A stretch of 10,654 nucleotides of DNA from Caldifarciminota bacterium. Its GTDB lineage: Bacteria > Hydrothermota > Tepidihabitantia > SM23-42. A program made the position numbers and the translations under genes. Positions 1-8,027 of this stretch are shown here, one piece after another. The stretch's first letter is position 1; each line of letters opens with the position of its first letter. The notes under the pieces are model-generated. The model searched no databases. It worked only from the letters and a program-made list of their open reading frames with translations, and was not told where the DNA came from. The DNA lies in contig JAGMEL010000414.1 of the NCBI GenBank assembly GCA_023128195.1, positions 1-10,654 of the forward strand, written 5' to 3'.

Positions 1-6
1 TATTAT

Positions 7-846
7 CTATTCGAACAATGCCTCAACAAAGGCATGGGGATCGAATTCTATAATGTCTTCTATACCCTCACCAATTCCAAGGTAAAGGACAGGTAATCTT
101 AGTTCATTGCAGATCGGGATTATTGCCCCACCTTTTGCAGTCCCATCAAATTTAGTCAGGATTAAACCATTAATACCTATCTCCTGGGTAAAAATCCGCG
201 CTTGCTGGATAGAATTCTGCCCCAAATTTGCATCGATAGTTAACATGTTCAGATCAGGACCTGTTGCCTTCATTTTTGTAATAACACGCTTTATCTTTTT
301 CAGTTCTTCCATCAAATCGCTTCTTGTATGTAATCTTCCCGCAGTGTCGATAAAAATTGTATCAATTGACTTTGCCCGTGCCTTAGATATTGCATCAAAT
401 ACCACAGCTCCTGCATCCTGACCTTTTTGCGAAGTAACGATTTCCACATCTGCTCTTTTTGCCCAGATTTCCAACTGTTCACTCGCCGCATCGCGATAGG
501 TATCAGCACAAACAAGCAGCACCTTTTCTTTCTTGCTATACAAGTTCGCTAATTTTGCAACTGTAGTGGTCTTACCTGATCCGTTAACTCCACTGACCAT
601 AATCACTACAGGATTCGTAGTTCCAATTTGCGGTTTAGGTAAATTTAAAAGATTAACAATCTCGTTCTTTAATGTCTCGGTTAAATCCCCACCATTTTTT
701 TTTATCTTTTGTAGTATAAGCTCAGTATATTTAACGCCAACGTCTGCCCGCAGTAAAATCTCTTCAACATCGCTAATACATGCACCCCTGGCGCGTGAGA
801 ATAATTGTGTTGCCTTGCTGAGTGCTTTCTTGAATTTATTAAACAT
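7..846 (-). CDS. ftsY: Signal recognition particle receptor FtsY
   Basis: FtsY is the SRP receptor GTPase. It docks the SRP-ribosome complex at the inner membrane for co-translational insertion of membrane proteins. The 279 residues comprise only the NG core. A helical N domain (about 1-70) is followed by the G domain with G1 GVNGSGKTT (86-94), DTYRDAA (115-121), G3 DTAGR (167-171), G4 TKFD (231-234) and the closing GIGEG (257-261). The long acidic A domain of the E. coli protein is absent, as in many other phyla. I chose the ATG at 846. An adjacent in-frame GTG at 849 would add one residue, and neither has a Shine-Dalgarno site. The gene lies about 20 bp downstream of smc on the same strand and is very likely co-transcribed. 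It is intact, ending in TAG. Ffh is the close paralogue, but it would carry a C-terminal M domain, which is missing here. Confidence 0.96.
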   Translation of the reverse strand: MFNKFKKALSKATQLFSRARGACISDVEEILLRADVGVKYTELILQKIKKNGGDLTETLKNEIVNLLNLPKPQIGTTNPVVIMVSGVNGSGKTTTVAKLANLYSKKEKVLLVCADTYRDAASEQLEIWAKRADVEIVTSQKGQDAGAVVFDAISKARAKSIDTIFIDTAGRLHTRSDLMEELKKIKRVITKMKATGPDLNMLTIDANLGQNSIQQARIFTQEIGINGLILTKFDGTAKGGAIIPICNELRLPVLYLGIGEGIEDIIEFDPHAFVEALFE

Positions 847-866
847 CACTAAATATGATTGCAGTG

Positions 867-3800
867 CTACTCTAATGTACCAATTTTCTCAAGATCAGCG
901 AGTCTTGCCGAGATGATCTTACTCTGTCCAGGCTTTTCCATGGTCAAACCATAAAGATAATCTGTATATTCCATGGTCGCCCGATTGTGTGTAATGATAA
1001 CAACCTGCGTTCTTTGCGAGAGATCTCGCAAAAACTTATTAAATCTGACGACATTTACATCATCGAGCGGAGCATCAATTTCGTCAAGTATACAAAATGG
1101 TGCCGGTTTAACAAGATAAAATGCCAGAAGCAAACTTATTGCCAGAAGCGTTCTTTCTCCACCTGAAAGTTGATTAATAATTTTTAATCGCTTGCCTTTC
1201 ATACGAACAACAATATCAATCTTTGAAGTCAAAGGGTTGTTAGGTTCGCTTAACACCAAATCTGCGGCACCACCCTCAAAGAACTTTGAGAAAACAAAAT
1301 CGAATTCCTTTTTCACCTGTTCGAAAACATCAACAAATCTTTCACGAGCGCGTGTGTCGAGTTCTTCAATTGAGTGTAAGAGACTTCTTTTTGCCGTAAT
1401 AATGTCATCGCGCTGCTCAAGAAATTCATCGAGTCTTTTCTTTTCGTTTTCATAAAGTTCTAAACTTAATGGATTAACTTCTCCCAGTTTTTCCAATTTT
1501 CCTTTTATCTGCAAAAGCTTCTCCTCAGGATCAGGAATTTCCTCCTCAGGAGTATAATCTTTAAGGTCAACTTTAAACTCTTCCTGTACTCTTTTTGCTA
1601 CTTCTTCTTCCTTGTGGCTGAGCTGAAATGATTTATATTTAAGTTGAAGCACAATATTTTGAATTTCCTCGTGCATTTTCTGTTTTTCTGCAAGTTGGTC
1701 AAAAATATTGTTTACGCTTTGTGTAATCTCCTCAATAACCTTTTCTGGCAAAAGTGCTTCAATATCACTTTTCGCCTTTATCTGCGAATTCAACCTCTCT
1801 TTCAGCGATAGTATTTGGGCTTGTACTATATCGAGAGTTTTTGCCGCAGTATCCTGCCTAAGGATATTAATTTCCAATCCAATAGTTCTGGCTTCGTTCT
1901 TCAACTGATCAATAACTGCATCAATGCTGCTGCGGCGTTCTTTAATAGCAACTAATTCCATTTTTCTTCCGTTGAGAAAGGCATTTTTCTCTTCAATCTC
2001 TTTTTCTATATTTTGACTCTTTTCAATCAAGTCATTTTTTTCAGCCTCTATCTTTTCACTTTCATCTTCAGCCTTTTCAATCACCTCCTCAATTTCTTTG
2101 ATCTGCCTCGAAAGCAATTCATTTTCTTTAATTAAAGAGTTTCTATCTATTTTAAGATTTTCTTGTTCCTGTACGATTTTTCCGAGATTCCGAATTACTT
2201 CGTTCAATTTTAATGAGCATTCTGATTTTTTAACATTTACTTTAAAAAATTGACTTCTCTCTTCTTCGATACTTTTCTTAATTACGTCTATTTCCGACAG
2301 CAACCTTTTCTTCTCTTCATTAACAAATAGTATCTCATTGTTTAAGGTTTCGAGCTTTTTATTATACTCTTCAAGACTTTGATTTATTTTGAAATAACCG
2401 ATTTCACCCTTCTCTATAATTACCATTCCATTTTTAAAAAGAATACCATTTTGTGTAACAAATCCGCATTCAGGATATTTTTCTGAAAGTTCGTTGGCTT
2501 GTTTAAAATCATCTACTAAGAAATATTTGTTTATATACCTCTCGAGTATATCTTGTGATGGTTTAAGTTGTACAAATTGCAAAATTGAAGAAAGCCCTTG
2601 AGCAAATTCTATGGAATCTTTGTCTTTTACTACAGCTCTGGTATTTATGAATCCAAACCTACCCTCTGGCAGCCCATCAAAATCCTGTGGATTATAATCA
2701 TCGAGAAGATAGAAACTCAATATATCACCGAGACAAATATCAACAACAGCTTCATAACCCGAAGCAACCTTAATATTGTCTCTGAACAACCCCTGACTCC
2801 TTCGGTCAAATCTCTCTTTAATTTCTCGAACACCACCCTTTTCCTTAAGACGACGGGTCAATGTATCAATAACCACTTTACAGTCATTTAATGTCTCCTG
2901 TCTATTTTTCAAATCATCGTTTAAATCCACAAGCCTTTTTTCAGTTTCTGTCAATTTACTATTAGTCTCTTCTAATCCCTTAGCCCTTTCCTCCTGTTGA
3001 CTAACTATTCCATTTAACTCTTCTTCTAATTGTTTTCTCATCCTCTGTTTATTTTCAATTTCCTCTTTTTGAGTATTATATTCCCCTTTAATACGGGATA
3101 ACAATGTCTCCTTATTATCTTTTTCAAATTGCAGCTTTGTAATATTTTGTTTATATCCTTGAATTTTAGTTAAAAAATTTGTTATCGCATCGGTTTTCTC
3201 TTTCAAATTCTCTTTTACAGAAAAAAATACATCATTTTTGGCATCAAGTTGCACTTGCTCATTACGCATACTGGTTTCCATCGTCTCTATTGTATCTAAT
3301 ATCTCCATTCTTCTACTTTCATACTCAGCAAGTCTTTTTTCACTATTCTTCAATGTTTCTTCTTTTTCTTTAATACTTGTGATCGTTCTCTCATTAGACA
3401 GAATAATCTGCTTTGCCTCTTCTTCCCTTTCTTCTATATTTTTCTGTAGCTGTTCAATTACTTCGTTAACAGCAACCACGCGCGTGAATGTATCTTTTTT
3501 CTTAGCTTCGATCTGCGCCATCTCACTCTTTAATCTCTCCCTTTCTTTTTCCAGCTTCTTTATACCCTGTAACATTGATTGTTTACGTGCATCTTCACTG
3601 TTAATCTGTTCCTGAATCTTGGAAAGTTCCTCTAATGTCTTGCTATGTTCGTTCTTCAATGTGAATAGAGATAAGAGCTTATACTCCTCCCTCAATTCTT
3701 TGTATAGTTTTGTTTGTCGAACCTGTCTTCTTAGAGTTCTCAATGACCGCTGCATTTCGTGGATAATATCCTCAAGTCGCAACAAATCCTGTTCTGTAGC

Positions 3801-4328
3801 ATCCAGACGCCTCCTTGTTTGCTCCCTACGCTCCTGGTACTTAAGAATACCCGAAACATCGCTGAACATATCTTTTGTATTACCTTGAATTATCTTCTCT
3901 ATCTCAGAAAGTTCCAGAAAAGAATAGGTCAGTGCTCCGGAGTTGGCGAATAATGCTTGAATATCCTGCAGCCGACATTTGACTCGGTTCAAAAAAAATT
4001 CACTTTCACCTGTTCTATAAAAACGTCGCTTAATTTCAAACTCACCACCAAATTGAGGAAAGTAATCCGCATTGTCAATAGTAACAGAAACTTCAGTAAA
4101 ATTTGCATCATTTTTCGCATCTGGAGAGACGTATATAAGATCCTCAATTCTTTCACACCGCAATGCCTTCATACTCTGCTCGCCAAAGACCCATCTAAGT
4201 GCATCAAAGATATTTGATTTTCCACTACCATTAGGACCAACAAAAGCGGTTATACCGGCATTCAGAACAAGTTTTGTTTCTCCAGGGAATGATTTAAAAC
4301 CGTATAATTTTATTTCTTTTATTTTCAT
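867..4328 (-). CDS. smc: Chromosome segregation/condensation ATPase SMC
   Basis: SMC is the ATPase of the bacterial Smc-ScpAB condensin; it forms dimers that organise and help segregate the chromosome. The 1153 residues show the full architecture: an N-terminal head with Walker A GPNGSGKS (31-38), a long charged coiled coil (about 165-500), a hinge (about 510-655), a returning coiled coil, and a C-terminal head with signature LSGGER (1054-1059), Walker B CILDEIDAPLDD (1079-1090) and THN (1113-1115). The start is fixed by the conserved beginning MKIKEIKLYGFKSF, although no Shine-Dalgarno site precedes it. One oddity is that the segment normally reading YSxxxQG reads YSFLELS (135-141), so the Q-loop glutamine appears replaced by Leu140. 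The usual EEAAGI motif reads SDVSGI. It lies between the exoribonuclease gene and ftsY. No scpA or scpB is in the window. Confidence 0.96.
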   Translation of the reverse strand: MKIKEIKLYGFKSFPGETKLVLNAGITAFVGPNGSGKSNIFDALRWVFGEQSMKALRCERIEDLIYVSPDAKNDANFTEVSVTIDNADYFPQFGGEFEIKRRFYRTGESEFFLNRVKCRLQDIQALFANSGALTYSFLELSEIEKIIQGNTKDMFSDVSGILKYQERREQTRRRLDATEQDLLRLEDIIHEMQRSLRTLRRQVRQTKLYKELREEYKLLSLFTLKNEHSKTLEELSKIQEQINSEDARKQSMLQGIKKLEKERERLKSEMAQIEAKKKDTFTRVVAVNEVIEQLQKNIEEREEEAKQIILSNERTITSIKEKEETLKNSEKRLAEYESRRMEILDTIETMETSMRNEQVQLDAKNDVFFSVKENLKEKTDAITNFLTKIQGYKQNITKLQFEKDNKETLLSRIKGEYNTQKEEIENKQRMRKQLEEELNGIVSQQEERAKGLEETNSKLTETEKRLVDLNDDLKNRQETLNDCKVVIDTLTRRLKEKGGVREIKERFDRRSQGLFRDNIKVASGYEAVVDICLGDILSFYLLDDYNPQDFDGLPEGRFGFINTRAVVKDKDSIEFAQGLSSILQFVQLKPSQDILERYINKYFLVDDFKQANELSEKYPECGFVTQNGILFKNGMVIIEKGEIGYFKINQSLEEYNKKLETLNNEILFVNEEKKRLLSEIDVIKKSIEEERSQFFKVNVKKSECSLKLNEVIRNLGKIVQEQENLKIDRNSLIKENELLSRQIKEIEEVIEKAEDESEKIEAEKNDLIEKSQNIEKEIEEKNAFLNGRKMELVAIKERRSSIDAVIDQLKNEARTIGLEINILRQDTAAKTLDIVQAQILSLKERLNSQIKAKSDIEALLPEKVIEEITQSVNNIFDQLAEKQKMHEEIQNIVLQLKYKSFQLSHKEEEVAKRVQEEFKVDLKDYTPEEEIPDPEEKLLQIKGKLEKLGEVNPLSLELYENEKKRLDEFLEQRDDIITAKRSLLHSIEELDTRARERFVDVFEQVKKEFDFVFSKFFEGGAADLVLSEPNNPLTSKIDIVVRMKGKRLKIINQLSGGERTLLAISLLLAFYLVKPAPFCILDEIDAPLDDVNVVRFNKFLRDLSQRTQVVIITHNRATMEYTDYLYGLTMEKPGQSKIISARLADLEKIGTLE

Positions 4329-4367
4329 AATATAAAGTATTTCATGGGTGAATATCCTGAGTAAATA

Positions 4368-5321
4368 TTACTGCTGCTCTCGCAGATATATTTCCCTTTC
4401 TAAGTATGGATGGTAATCGCTCCACTCCTTACCGAGTCCCTTGTTCTTTCTCAACTCCTCAATTATCATCTCCGCCTTAGAATCCAGATTGTCAATAAAA
4501 TGTAGAATTAATGCCTCTAAGAACATTGGCTGCTTTGGTGAACCCCATTCGAATTCGCCATGATGAGCTACAATCATGTGCAGGAGTTTTGACCTCAGAT
4601 CTTCAGGAAATTGAGGAATTTTACCAATTTTTTCCGCAATCAATTCATAGCCGATTATGATGTGACCAAGCATCTTTCCTCTGGTAGAAAAATCAATTTT
4701 TTTGGTATAAGTATATTCATAAATCTTACCAATGTCATGTAATATACCGGCAGTTATTAGTAAATCAAAGTTAAGGGATTTATAAACAGACGGAATTTTC
4801 GCCATTAATTTTAAAATATTGCGTGTATGAACTGCCAGACCACCAAGATAGGCATGGTGCGCCCTTTTTGCTGCAGGCGCCAGTCGAAAGTTTTTTGTAA
4901 AAACCTGGTCTTCGAAAAAAGAAGCTAACAACTTTTTGAGATAGGAATTGCTAACCCCAGATATAAATGCCTCAATTTCATCCATCACTTTATCAATATT
5001 TTCATCACTTTGACGAAGAAAATCTTTTGGATCAATTTCGTCTTCAGAAATACGTTTTATTGAACTTACAACAATCTGTAATTTCTCGTTATATTCATTA
5101 ACAGTTCCTGAGATAAAAACGAAGTCGCCGAGCGACAGCATATGTGAACTCTCAGCCACATTATCCCAGGCGATTCCTTCAATACTTCCAGTTCGATCCG
5201 TAAATTCAAGCATCGCATAAGAACCGCCATCCCTTTTCTCTTTTATTATTTTTTTGGAAAGGATGAATTTCTCTTTAACTGTTTGGCCAGATTTTAATTC
5301 GTCTACATATTGACTTTTCAT
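4368..5321 (-). CDS. yhaM: YhaM-type OB-fold/HD-domain 3'-5' exoribonuclease
   Basis: YhaM (Cbf1) family proteins are cytoplasmic, metal-dependent 3'-5' exoribonucleases that trim RNA ends and degrade short RNAs. The 317 residues match the family length of about 314 and its two-part layout. An N-terminal OB-fold nucleic-acid-binding domain (about 12-90) is followed by an HD phosphohydrolase domain (about 140-290). Candidate metal ligands are visible: H155/H156 in the AHHAYLGGLAVHT stretch, H195-D196 in ILHDIGK, H220, H253-H254 in AHHGEFEWG, and D277. The gene is 59 bp downstream of the sensor gene and 39 bp upstream of smc. No Shine-Dalgarno site precedes the ATG; the upstream sequence is A/T-rich. 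The best alternative is a related HD hydrolase acting on nucleotides, but the OB plus HD combination favours the RNase. The family call is strong; the exact substrate is inferred. Confidence 0.85.
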   Translation of the reverse strand: MKSQYVDELKSGQTVKEKFILSKKIIKEKRDGGSYAMLEFTDRTGSIEGIAWDNVAESSHMLSLGDFVFISGTVNEYNEKLQIVVSSIKRISEDEIDPKDFLRQSDENIDKVMDEIEAFISGVSNSYLKKLLASFFEDQVFTKNFRLAPAAKRAHHAYLGGLAVHTRNILKLMAKIPSVYKSLNFDLLITAGILHDIGKIYEYTYTKKIDFSTRGKMLGHIIIGYELIAEKIGKIPQFPEDLRSKLLHMIVAHHGEFEWGSPKQPMFLEALILHFIDNLDSKAEMIIEELRKNKGLGKEWSDYHPYLEREIYLREQQ

Positions 5322-5380
5322 TTAATATAAGATATCTATTGGAGATTTTGTTTTCTTTTTACTATAGTCAATTTGGTACT

Positions 5381-6376
5381 TTATTTCTTTGGCGTCTCCA
5401 AATGTAAAATCTTCCTCTTAATCAAATCCAACTTCTCGTGTAAGGTGCTTTCTTCTTTCTTCTCTGCCTCTAACGCACTTCTAACTTCTTCTCTTTTCTG
5501 TGTAAGTAAAATTGTTTCCTTACTCAATCTCTGTTCCTCTTCCTTCAACTTTTTAAGACGATCAAGCAGCTCGGCTTCCGTTTCCTTTAATTTATCTATC
5601 GATTGCATTACCGGACTTGATTCTATCTCTTTCTTTCTCGCTTTATAATCACTATCCAATTTCTGAAGATCTTTTTTTACCTTTGCTGTCTTATCATTAA
5701 GCCCATCAACTTCCCGCTGTACCCGCTCTTGTTCTTTTCTCAACGATTCAATTTTTGGTGAGAAAACTTCTTCCTGTCGTTTATTAATATTATCTATTAT
5801 CTTCGCTTCCAGATTCCGTTGCGTTGAGAACATAATAAAAAATACAATAATTCCAAGTACAATACCAACCCCTAAAACAATTGGATTAGATGATGTTGTG
5901 AGGTTTGAGGCAGTAATTTTCGGCTTAGCTCCAAAGTATAATGCTCCAACTACGGTGTTGCCTATCTTGATGCTAAACCCACCTTCAAAAACTCCCTTTT
6001 TTTCTACTACTACACTCGAACCGGATTTGAGAAGGGTTGAATCATAAATTTTACCTATAATATTAGAGTCGCTTGATGCAACAATCTTATTTTTTTTATC
6101 TGTAAAATGAATATAGGTAAACTCTGATTCATCACGACGAAATCGATCAATTATTTCATTGAGGTTTGCAACTTCTTCCATAATAATAGCATCCTCAACA
6201 AATGTAGCGTGCGCAATTAAATCACCAATGTTAGTAAATCTCTTTACTAATACCTCTTGCAATGCTCCACCGCTGCCTGCTGCCTCACTAGCGAAAAACC
6301 TTGGACTGAGAAAAAAGAAAACCGAAAGAAGAATAATTACAATCAGTGGAATTATAGAAAAGGTTACTTTAGACAT
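5381..6376 (-). CDS. Membrane protein with Cache/PAS-like extracytoplasmic domain and cytoplasmic coiled coil
   Basis: I do not recognise a named gene. The 331 residues show a hydrophobic helix at about 6-24, an extracytoplasmic stretch of about 140 residues, a second membrane helix at about 165-184, and a highly charged, uninterrupted coiled coil from about 187 to near the end. The middle part resembles single-Cache/PAS-like sensor domains, with alternating strands and a segment YIHFTDKKNKIVASSDSN (88-105) followed by IIGKIYDS. Family knowledge says such domains sense small ligands. However, no kinase, methyl-accepting, GGDEF or HD output domain follows, so the output is unknown. Its ATG directly abuts the stop of the barrel gene (TAAATG), and the AGGAGG Shine-Dalgarno site lies in that gene's last codons, so the two are probably translationally coupled. 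The coiled coil could act as a scaffold, or bind a partner made elsewhere. Confidence 0.7.
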   Translation of the reverse strand: MSKVTFSIIPLIVIILLSVFFFLSPRFFASEAAGSGGALQEVLVKRFTNIGDLIAHATFVEDAIIMEEVANLNEIIDRFRRDESEFTYIHFTDKKNKIVASSDSNIIGKIYDSTLLKSGSSVVVEKKGVFEGGFSIKIGNTVVGALYFGAKPKITASNLTTSSNPIVLGVGIVLGIIVFFIMFSTQRNLEAKIIDNINKRQEEVFSPKIESLRKEQERVQREVDGLNDKTAKVKKDLQKLDSDYKARKKEIESSPVMQSIDKLKETEAELLDRLKKLKEEEQRLSKETILLTQKREEVRSALEAEKKEESTLHEKLDLIKRKILHLETPKK

Positions 6377-7228
6377 TTATCCTCCTATGCTCACTGATAT
6401 TCTATGACCGCCCCCAAGATCGAAATAAGGGGAATAGCTGTAGTTAAGGCAAATCGTGTTTGTATTTACAGCAAATCCTACAGTTAATCCCGCAAGGAAA
6501 TCAAAGCCACTGCTTCCTGTGCTTATTGAAGAAAGCAATGTATTATACGAAGCCTTTAAATTAAAATTTGCAATAACGGAATATGAACCGCCAACCCTTA
6601 CGCCAAAGTCCATTAAGGCAGGCTTTACTATATCTAAACCAACCCAACTATCAGTAAATCGTTTAATTACTCCAACATTAATCTCGTAAGGAAACGATTC
6701 ATTCGACTCAATAAAAGGTTTTAGACCTGAACCAATATTTTTTACTGCCAAGCCAATCTGAATCTCAGGTTCTGGTAATATATATAGAACACCTATATCC
6801 ACACCTGCACCAAGAGAAGTAAGCGTGTCAATATTTGCATACACCCCTTTAACTGAAATGCCAAACCCAATATCTTTGTAAAAGAATCCTTTTCCCAGAT
6901 TAAAGTCTATGAAGTGAACACCAAAACTACCTTGTTCTATTCCTAATTCATCGGTCTTTTTTATTGACCCACCATTGAAATATCGAATGCCTACACCTAT
7001 CTGACCGCGCTCAAATCCCAAATACCCGAAATGAGTATCACAGATATAGTTAAGATAAGAAGCAGAGTAATATGAACCCAATCCATATGCCAGACCTGCG
7101 GGATTATAGTGTACACTATAACCATCACCAAATTGAGCATAACCCATCCCAACTCGATGTGCAACTGGATCAACAGTCAGATGTTCAAATCCTATATTGG
7201 TAACCAAAAAAAATAAAATTATCGACAT
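6377..7228 (-). CDS. PorV/PorQ-type outer-membrane beta-barrel protein
   Basis: This is a probable outer-membrane protein of 283 residues. A short N-terminal hydrophobic segment (about 1-13) could serve as a signal peptide. It is followed by the family hallmark of an R-x-GMGYAQFGDGYSVHYNPAGLA segment (about 25-47), and then by repeated amphipathic strands rich in Gly, Tyr and Phe, ending in GGGHRISVSIGG. In Bacteroidetes, PorV and PorQ relatives serve the type IX secretion system, but the family is much wider (FadL-like barrels). No other secretion component is present, so I make no function claim beyond the barrel. The ATG has a good Shine-Dalgarno site (GGAGG at 7233-7237) and lies just below a consensus promoter, making it the probable first gene of the barrel-sensor-exoribonuclease-smc-ftsY transcript. 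Its final Gly-Gly codons also form the Shine-Dalgarno site of the next gene. Confidence 0.75.
   Translation of the reverse strand: MSIILFFLVTNIGFEHLTVDPVAHRVGMGYAQFGDGYSVHYNPAGLAYGLGSYYSASYLNYICDTHFGYLGFERGQIGVGIRYFNGGSIKKTDELGIEQGSFGVHFIDFNLGKGFFYKDIGFGISVKGVYANIDTLTSLGAGVDIGVLYILPEPEIQIGLAVKNIGSGLKPFIESNESFPYEINVGVIKRFTDSWVGLDIVKPALMDFGVRVGGSYSVIANFNLKASYNTLLSSISTGSSGFDFLAGLTVGFAVNTNTICLNYSYSPYFDLGGGHRISVSIGG
6381..6386 (-). promoter_or_regulatory. Shine-Dalgarno site embedded in preceding gene's last codons
   Basis: AGGAGG lies 4 nt before the ATG of the sensor gene. The same bases, within GGA GGA, encode the last two glycines of the barrel protein, whose stop TAA immediately precedes the ATG. 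This supports termination-reinitiation coupling and fixes the sensor start. Confidence 0.85.
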
Positions 7229-7246
7229 TAAACCTCCAACGCGAAT

Positions 7247-7274
7247 ATTATATTAATTATAATAGGAATGTCAA
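7247..7274 (-). promoter_or_regulatory. Sigma-70-type promoter of the barrel-to-ftsY operon
   Basis: On the minus strand TTGACA (7274-7269) and TATAAT (7252-7247) are both perfect hexamers, separated by 16 bp. The predicted transcription start near 7240 leaves a leader of about 12 nt that contains the GGAGG site of the barrel gene. No other promoter of this quality is apparent further down the operon. Confidence 0.75.
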
Positions 7275-7285
7275 GGACTTTCTGG

Positions 7286-7312
7286 GAGATTTCTGAAAAA
7301 GCCAGAAATCTC
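7286..7312 (-). repeat. Perfect 10-bp inverted repeat between the RseC-family gene and the operon promoter
   Basis: GAGATTTCTG (7286-7295) and CAGAAATCTC (7303-7312) are perfect complements around a 7-nt loop. The element sits 27 bp after the RseC-family stop codon and 11 bp before the -35 hexamer of the next promoter. There is no U-tract after it, so a classical intrinsic terminator is doubtful. A weak terminator, an mRNA 3'-end stabiliser or a protein-binding operator are the options. Confidence 0.55.
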
Positions 7313-7339
7313 TGATTACAGTGATTAAAGTAATAGATA

Positions 7340-7777
7340 TCAGGAGAGCGATGAATACTTTTTCAGAGCTCTCTTTGGGTTTATGATCTCAATAATGCAT
7401 GGTAATAGCTTTTTTTTCCTGCCAAGAATATTATTAACTATTTTCGCAATAATTAGCCCCAGCGCAAAACCAACTAATCCCAATATTACTGAATGGATTT
7501 CAGTGTAGAGAGTTCCAATCAATAGCCCAATCAAGCCCAACATAACCGGCAAGCCAAATAATAAAAATATGGCTATAAATTCAGACTTTACAGGAATTCC
7601 AATATATACCTCATCACCAACCTTTGCACCAATGCCATTTTTTACCTTGATAATTCTAATAGTACCTGCTGGTCGACAAAAATCGCCATAAGGACAAGTC
7701 TTGCATGCCTCACCCGGTTCAAGGCTGACTTTCGCAATAAAATCCGTTATTTCAACAACTTTCCCTTTTTCTTTCAT
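7340..7777 (-). CDS. RseC/SoxR-reducing-system family membrane protein
   Basis: This 145-residue protein matches the RseC/MucC family in layout. A small soluble N-terminal part carries three cysteines, C25, C28 and C34 (EACKTCPYGDFC). Two closely spaced membrane helices follow (about 66-90 and 94-114) and then a short basic tail. In E. coli, RseC is linked to the Rsx/Rnf redox complex that keeps SoxR reduced, and to sigma-E control; many other bacteria carry the family next to rnf genes. No rnf or rse genes are in this window, so a redox role at the inner membrane is inferred from the family only. The cysteines could bind an iron-sulfur cluster, which is unproven here. A consensus promoter ends 6 nt before the ATG and there is no Shine-Dalgarno site, so the mRNA is predicted to be leaderless. 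The gene seems to be its own transcription unit. Confidence 0.75.
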   Translation of the reverse strand: MKEKGKVVEITDFIAKVSLEPGEACKTCPYGDFCRPAGTIRIIKVKNGIGAKVGDEVYIGIPVKSEFIAIFLLFGLPVMLGLIGLLIGTLYTEIHSVILGLVGFALGLIIAKIVNNILGRKKKLLPCIIEIINPKRALKKYSSLS

Positions 7778-7782
7778 GAAAA

Positions 7783-7810
7783 ATTATATTTCAAATCAAC
7801 ACAGTGTCAA
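7783..7810 (-). promoter_or_regulatory. Sigma-70-type promoter predicting a leaderless mRNA
   Basis: TTGACA (7810-7805) and TATAAT (7788-7783) are perfect hexamers with a 16-bp spacer. Six bases (TTTTTC) separate the -10 hexamer from the ATG at 7777, which puts the expected transcription start on the A of the start codon. No Shine-Dalgarno site could fit. Confidence 0.7.
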
Positions 7811-7845
7811 TAGAAACAATGTCTGTTTCCAGGTCATGCAGTGGT

Positions 7846-7953
7846 CGAGCCCTGTGAAATATTATAAGACTGAAGACCAGTACGAATTCAATAACATGAA
7901 TAATACACGCAAAGATATATTATACCTGTTATTTCACGGGGCGAGCTTGCTCG
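7846..7953. repeat. Long inverted-repeat element ending in a CGAGC palindrome
   Basis: CCCTGTGAAATA (7850-7861) pairs along its full length, with one G-T wobble, with TATTTCACGGGG (7930-7941), enclosing 68 bp. Immediately beyond the right arm is a second small palindrome, CGAGC-TT-GCTCG (7942-7953). Both outer ends carry CGAG/CTCG bases. The layout resembles a short non-autonomous (MITE-like or REP-like) element, but no target-site duplication is obvious. Whether it recurs in the genome cannot be seen from this window. Confidence 0.45.
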
Positions 7954-7981
7954 ATTAAAGGTGAACATTCGATTTTTTTCC

Positions 7982-7997
7982 GCAGAGTAAACTCTGC
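7982..7997. repeat. REP-like palindrome GCAGAG-TAAA-CTCTGC
   Basis: A perfect 6-bp stem with a TAAA loop, followed by CACTAC. Short GC-rich stems of this form, embedded in AT-rich spacers, are typical of dispersed extragenic palindromes. Only one copy is present here, so the assignment is tentative. Confidence 0.4.
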
Positions 7998-8027
7998 CAC
8001 TACAGATTTGATGTTTTTACAAATATA

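Noticed and set aside
847..849. GTG start for ftsY, one codon before the ATG
   Set aside because: The ATG is the stronger start codon and gives the usual short beginning; the difference is one residue and no ribosome-binding site favours either.
1192..4335. Several plus-strand open frames across smc
   Set aside because: They are antisense shadows of a long, clearly conserved coding sequence.
6377..7228. Barrel protein as proof of a type IX secretion system
   Set aside because: The PorV/PorQ-like family is found well beyond that system, and no other component is present here.
7701..7958. Plus-strand 85-codon open frame
   Set aside because: It starts antisense inside the RseC-family gene, crosses the inverted-repeat region, and shows no protein-family features.
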